Shown one piece after another: positions 6,911 through 10,958 of a DNA stretch of 10,958 bases (positions are counted from its first letter, which is position 1; the number at the start of each line of letters is the position of its first letter). This DNA is from JAYSRU01 sp043720875 (GTDB lineage: Bacteria; Bacteroidota; Bacteroidia; Flavobacteriales_D; Crocinitomicaceae). The stretch covers positions 1-10,958 of the forward strand of contig JAYSRU010000182.1 in NCBI GenBank assembly GCA_043720875.1. Reading direction: 5' to 3'. The translations under genes and the position numbers were made by a program. Under the pieces are notes generated by a model that had not been told where the DNA came from, ran no database searches, and was given only the letters and a program-made list of their open reading frames with translations.

Positions 6911-7336
6911 ATGAAGACATTATTTATTTCAATAATTCTAATTTTTACAGCAAAAATAGGCTTTTCCCAAGAAATAGACGCAAGACTTCGGCTTAACAAT
7001 AAAGATAAAATAGAATCTATTTATGCTAAAAACATGAATTTCTATCTCTATTTAATGTTTGAACTAGATGAATCTTGGAGCATAAAAACAAAAAACGATT
7101 TAAATTCTGATCAAATATCTTCAAGTATTTCGTGTCAATCTATCGTCAAAAACGCTAAAACTTTAACTTCTTTTGAGATAGTAAAAGGTGAATTTAATTG
7201 GATCGCTTGGGGTATTTTACTCTCTAAAGATCAAGAAACAATTATCGCCCTTGAAAATGAAACTTTTCTTTATTTCCCCTCGAAAACTAACATAAACTAT
7301 GCTTTTAACAGCAGTCCATTTAATAGAAAAAACTAG
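6911..7336 (+). CDS. Small secreted protein of unknown family
   Basis: I do not recognise a family for this 141-residue protein. Residues 1-19 are a signal peptide (MKTLFISIILIFTAKIGFS) with likely cleavage before Gln20, and there is no lipobox. The mature part, about 120 residues, is mixed polar and aromatic (NMNFYLYLMF, GEFNWIAWG, ETFLYFPS) with a single Cys, and is too short to carry a T9SS sorting domain; none is visible. The stop codon is only 4 nt before the ATG of the very large type B secreted protein, so the two are almost surely co-transcribed. A role as a partner or export helper of that protein is possible but only inferred from position. The first 134 nt upstream, shared with the divergent membrane-protein gene, hold no clear consensus promoter on this strand. 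TAAATTTA at 6899-6906 is the nearest approach to a -7 element. Confidence 0.7.
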   Translation: MKTLFISIILIFTAKIGFSQEIDARLRLNNKDKIESIYAKNMNFYLYLMFELDESWSIKTKNDLNSDQISSSISCQSIVKNAKTLTSFEIVKGEFNWIAWGILLSKDQETIIALENETFLYFPSKTNINYAFNSSPFNRKN

Positions 7337-7340
7337 TATC

Positions 7341-10300
7341 ATGAAAGTACTTATATTCTCATTTCTTTTTTTATTTTTCGTACCCACCGTTTTTGCTCAA
7401 CTTGCTATACCAGTTGATCCTTCTAGTAACAACACTACGATAAATACTTGTAATGGTTTTATCTTTGGATCACAAGGATCTCCTTCAGGAGGAGCATATT
7501 CGAACAATGAAGATGTCACGTTTACGATTTGTCCGGGAACACCAGGTGACATTGTGAATGTTGTGTTTAACTTCTTTCAATTAAGTCTAGTGGACGACAA
7601 TCCATCTCCTACTGCAACAAATGTAGATTATATGGATGTATTTGATGGACCAACAACCGCCTCAAATACATTAGGCACCTATTCTGGAACGCAATTACAA
7701 GGAGTTGTTATTCAGGCCACTCTTCTTAACCCTACAGGATGTTTGACGTTTAGGTTTAGATCAAACACTGTTGGTACTGGTCAATTTACAGGCTCGGCTA
7801 CCTGTGCAACACCTTGTAGTGACCCTGTTGCTGGAGGAATAATCAATGGAGGTATAACGACTGATAGTATTATTATTTGTGTTGGTGAGAATGTGAGTTT
7901 TTCAAATCTTGGATCTTTCGCTCAACCTGGATTTAGTATCTCACAGTACGAATGGGATTTCATGGATGGATCAACCGCATTAGGTCAAAATGTAAATCAC
8001 AGTTTCGATGCGCCAGGAAGGTATTTAGTACAGTTATTTGTAACTGACAATAATACAGATCAAGCCCCTGTTACCTGCGTAAACAATAATCTATTAGACC
8101 TACAAGTTATTGTGTCAACTATTCCTACTTTTGTTGGCTTTCAATCAGACACTTCGCTTTGCCTGGGCGAATCATTAACCGTTATTGCCGACCCTCAATC
8201 TTGGGAAGTTACATGGAACGGATTTCCAAATTTTAATTCGACAGATGACGGATGTCTACCAGATACTTTGCTAGGAGTTTCTCAAAATATAGATTTAACT
8301 CAAACAGGATTTGTTGCTGGGTCAACCATCACTAACGTAAGTCAATTGCAAAGTATTTGTATTGAATTAGAACACTCTTACATGGGAGATTTGGTGGTAA
8401 TTTTAAATTGCCCGAATGGACAAAACGCAATACTTCACCAACAAGGAGGAGGAGGAACACAAATCGGCATACCCGTTCAAGCGGATAACGTTGATTGTTC
8501 TATCCCAGCCACACAAGGTGTTCCATTTACATATTGTTTTACTCCAACTGCAACTCAAACATGGGTTGAATGGGTAGCTGCAAGTGGATGGGGAGGTACT
8601 CTTCCTGCTGGAAACTATGAACCTATTCAGCCATTAAGTAACTTTATTGGATGCCCTTTAAACGGAGTTTGGACAATTACAGTTATTGACAACTGGGCGG
8701 CAGATGATGGAACCTTATTCTCGTTCGCATTGAATGTTGATCCCGCGTTACTTCAACCTGTTGTTCCTTTCACTCCAAATAACGGAATAACTTCAGATTC
8801 ATCGTACTGGACAATCCCTCCAGGATTAAATGCAACATTAAGTAGTTTTGATGATATTATTGCAATAAACCCTTTAGTAGCTGGGACGTATCCATTAGTT
8901 TACACGATGACAAATGATTATGGTTGCACTTACGATACGTCATTCATGTTAACGGTAACAACAAACCCTCAAGTAAATGCTGGGTTAGATCAAACGTTAT
9001 GTGACGGTGTTTTAACTCCTATCAATTTATTGGCTACAGCTGGCGGAAGTGCCGCCCCTTGCAATTATACGCTCGATCTAGATGATAGTTTTGGTGATGG
9101 TTGGAATGGAAATACCGTAACGGTTACTATTGGTGGTGTTCCAACAGTTTATACAATTGCAACTGGTTCAAGTAACATTATACCTCTTTTAATAAACAAT
9201 GGCTCCACTGCAACATTTACATTTAATGCAATTGGAGCATGGATAAATGAGTGCAGTTATACTGTACTAAATTCAACTGGAGCAACTGTATTAAACAATG
9301 CTACTCAAAGTACTGCGCCGCAAACTATTACTGCAAATTGCGCCCCGATTCTTACTTACCAATGGTCACCCGCAACAGGGTTAAACAACCCCAATATTGC
9401 CAATCCAATTGCAAACATTAGTGGGGCTCAAACATATGTAGTATCGGGTTATCCTGTTGGACATCCATTGTGTTTCACTACTGACACAATGAATATTAAT
9501 ACGTTATTTACACCATTTGCCGGAATAAATACTACACTTAGCTTGTGCGCTCAAGCACCACCAAACAACCTATTCTTATTATTAGGAGCTGGAGTTGCAA
9601 CGGGTGGAACTTGGACAGGTCCAGGGGCAACACCTTCTACCGGCATTTATAACGCGGCAACTATGAATCCTGGTATTTATACGTATACAGTATCATCAGG
9701 AACTTGTGTGGATAACGCAACAGTTACAGTAAGTGAAGTGCTTGGTGATATTACCAACAGTTTGGTAACCGATGTAAATTGCCATGCAAGCGCAACTGGA
9801 AGTATAGATATCACTGCAATCAATTTTAGCTATTACTCATTAAATGGAGGACCAAATATCAATGCAACATCTCCATTCACTGTTCCGAATTTATTAGCAG
9901 GTAACCACACTATAACTATTGCTAATGCTGATGGCTGTACTGACAACTTAGCTTTTATAGTTAACGAACCACCAGCTTTACAGATTGTAACAATATCTCC
10001 AGACACATTAATTTGTACTAGTGGAACTGTAACAGTTTCTGCAACCGGAATTGGCGGTAGCACACCTTACATTTTTACATGGACATCAAACGGTGTAAAT
10101 GTAGGAACAGGACAAACACTTAGCTTTGTTCCTTCTAGTGCAGTAAATAATATTTGTGTCACCTTAAGTGAAGTTTGTGGCTCCCCTACTGTAGATTCTT
10201 GTATGACTGCTACTCAAATTGTAATAACTGACTTCTCATTGGTTCCTTCAGATTCCAATGGATGTGCGCCGTTTACAACAGATTTAGTTTTAGGAAACCT

Positions 10301-10958
10301 TCCAATATTGTTGGATACCTTAATCATCAATTATGGTGATGGCAACATTGAACATTATAACACGTACGAAGACACACTAACGCATACCTTTGTGAATGCC
10401 GGAGTGTACACACCAATTGTTTATGTTCAAACACAAGCAGGCTGCAACTGGACAACTTCTTTTGCGAATCTAATTACAGCTTATCAAGTACCTATTGCGA
10501 GTTTTGATATTAATTCTACACCTGTTTCAAACCTTGATCCTGTTGTGTTTATTAATAACACTTCTTACGGACCTGTTAGTATAATTAACTGGGAAATTCC
10601 TGGAAGCGATTTGCCTTTCTCTAATCAAGAAGCATTGAATATCCGTTATCCGGAAGGAGTTGTTAACTTTTACCCAATCACGCTTACGGTTACTTCTCCT
10701 CATGGCTGTATTGATTCAATTACGCGAATAGTACATGTTGTTGAGGATGTTATCTTATACGCCCCAAATACATTTACACCAGATGGAGACGAATTCAACC
10801 AAGACTGGAAAATTAGTATAAGCGGAATTGATCCTTATGGTTTTGAATTAAAAATATTTGACCGTTGGGGTGAACAGATTTATCAAACTAATGACATAAA
10901 TGTAGGATGGGATGGAACTTATAACGGGAAACTTGTTCAACAAGGCGTATATAATTGG
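7341..10958 (+). CDS. Giant CUB/PKD/P-domain surface protein with T9SS type B sorting domain (3' partial)
   Basis: The frame is open from the ATG at 7341 to the window end (1206 codons, no stop). The order is as follows. Residues 1-19 are a signal peptide (ending VFA before Gln20). Residues 37-155 are a CUB-like domain with YMDVFDGP and four Cys in the region. Residues 165-258 are a PKD domain (YEWDFMDGS, HSFDAPGRYLVQLFVTD). Residues 285-467 are a P-domain-like unit with ICIELEHSYMGDLVVIL and GVWTITVIDNWAADDGTL. Residues 574-650 are a DSFGDGWNGNTVTV module, and further Ig-like units follow. Residues 801-878 are one SprB-like repeat (VNCHASATGSIDI, ADGC, NEPP). Two PKD-like units lie at about 10240-10460 and 10491-10750. 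From 10753 a type B sorting domain begins (NTFTPDGDEFN, IFDRWGEQIY, WDGTYNG, QQGVYNW). Only about 20-30 residues should be missing. No protease catalytic motif is visible, so the P-domain is probably a binding module. It is expected to be exported by the type IX system and act at the cell surface, perhaps in adhesion. Confidence 0.92.
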   Translation, partial: MKVLIFSFLFLFFVPTVFAQLAIPVDPSSNNTTINTCNGFIFGSQGSPSGGAYSNNEDVTFTICPGTPGDIVNVVFNFFQLSLVDDNPSPTATNVDYMDVFDGPTTASNTLGTYSGTQLQGVVIQATLLNPTGCLTFRFRSNTVGTGQFTGSATCATPCSDPVAGGIINGGITTDSIIICVGENVSFSNLGSFAQPGFSISQYEWDFMDGSTALGQNVNHSFDAPGRYLVQLFVTDNNTDQAPVTCVNNNLLDLQVIVSTIPTFVGFQSDTSLCLGESLTVIADPQSWEVTWNGFPNFNSTDDGCLPDTLLGVSQNIDLTQTGFVAGSTITNVSQLQSICIELEHSYMGDLVVILNCPNGQNAILHQQGGGGTQIGIPVQADNVDCSIPATQGVPFTYCFTPTATQTWVEWVAASGWGGTLPAGNYEPIQPLSNFIGCPLNGVWTITVIDNWAADDGTLFSFALNVDPALLQPVVPFTPNNGITSDSSYWTIPPGLNATLSSFDDIIAINPLVAGTYPLVYTMTNDYGCTYDTSFMLTVTTNPQVNAGLDQTLCDGVLTPINLLATAGGSAAPCNYTLDLDDSFGDGWNGNTVTVTIGGVPTVYTIATGSSNIIPLLINNGSTATFTFNAIGAWINECSYTVLNSTGATVLNNATQSTAPQTITANCAPILTYQWSPATGLNNPNIANPIANISGAQTYVVSGYPVGHPLCFTTDTMNINTLFTPFAGINTTLSLCAQAPPNNLFLLLGAGVATGGTWTGPGATPSTGIYNAATMNPGIYTYTVSSGTCVDNATVTVSEVLGDITNSLVTDVNCHASATGSIDITAINFSYYSLNGGPNINATSPFTVPNLLAGNHTITIANADGCTDNLAFIVNEPPALQIVTISPDTLICTSGTVTVSATGIGGSTPYIFTWTSNGVNVGTGQTLSFVPSSAVNNICVTLSEVCGSPTVDSCMTATQIVITDFSLVPSDSNGCAPFTTDLVLGNLPILLDTLIINYGDGNIEHYNTYEDTLTHTFVNAGVYTPIVYVQTQAGCNWTTSFANLITAYQVPIASFDINSTPVSNLDPVVFINNTSYGPVSIINWEIPGSDLPFSNQEALNIRYPEGVVNFYPITLTVTSPHGCIDSITRIVHVVEDVILYAPNTFTPDGDEFNQDWKISISGIDPYGFELKIFDRWGEQIYQTNDINVGWDGTYNGKLVQQGVYNW
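10753..10958 (+). other. T9SS type B C-terminal sorting domain (truncated)
   Basis: NTFTPDGDEFNQDW, LKIFDRWGEQIYQ, GWDGTYNGK and QQGVYNW follow the same order as the sorting domain at 2100-2369, although the two sequences differ clearly. The final strands normally ending in a V-R-like tail lie beyond the window. Confidence 0.9.

Noticed and set aside
9833..10063. Minus-strand open frame of 76 codons
   Set aside because: It is a shadow of the large CUB/PKD protein, which is continuous through this stretch.

Overview
The window is AT-rich, and its genes are those of a Bacteroidota bacterium, most likely a member of Flavobacteriia (an aquatic or marine type close to Flavobacteriales/Crocinitomicaceae; this placement is inference). 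The evidence is the set of type IX secretion system (T9SS) families: SprB-repeat and PKD/CUB/P-domain surface proteins ending in the type B ('gliding motility-associated') C-terminal sorting domain, a PorP/SprF-family protein and an OmpA-family PD40 protein. Starts lack Shine-Dalgarno sites and sit in A-rich leaders, and promoter-like sites match the Bacteroidota TTG / TAnnTTTG pattern.

Left block (1-5066, + strand): the 3' part of a large surface protein made of nine SprB repeats plus a type B sorting domain, then a PorP/SprF-like outer-membrane barrel, then a periplasmic TPR-PD40-OmpA protein. Spacing is tight (49 and 4 nt between genes) and a strong intrinsic terminator closes the block. 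This resembles the known arrangement of a type B cargo next to its dedicated SprF-like partner. The OmpA protein probably anchors the complex to peptidoglycan.

Middle (5067-6910): immediately after the terminator is a 241-nt gene-free stretch. It carries a promoter-like site, a set of nested complementary segments whose wobble pairs all favour + strand RNA, and a hairpin/T-run at its end, so it is a candidate small structured RNA. It is followed by two minus-strand genes: a secreted DUF4412/GLPGLI-like protein, and a two-helix membrane protein whose promoter suggests a leaderless start.

Right block (6911-10958, + strand): a small secreted protein of unknown family sits 4 nt upstream of a very large secreted protein (at least 1206 residues). 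The large protein has CUB, PKD, P-domain-like, Ig-like and one SprB-like module and ends in a second type B sorting domain. It runs off the window without a stop codon.

No mobile element, CRISPR array, tRNA or rRNA was seen. The most interesting unexplained signal is the candidate RNA at about 5097-5328.
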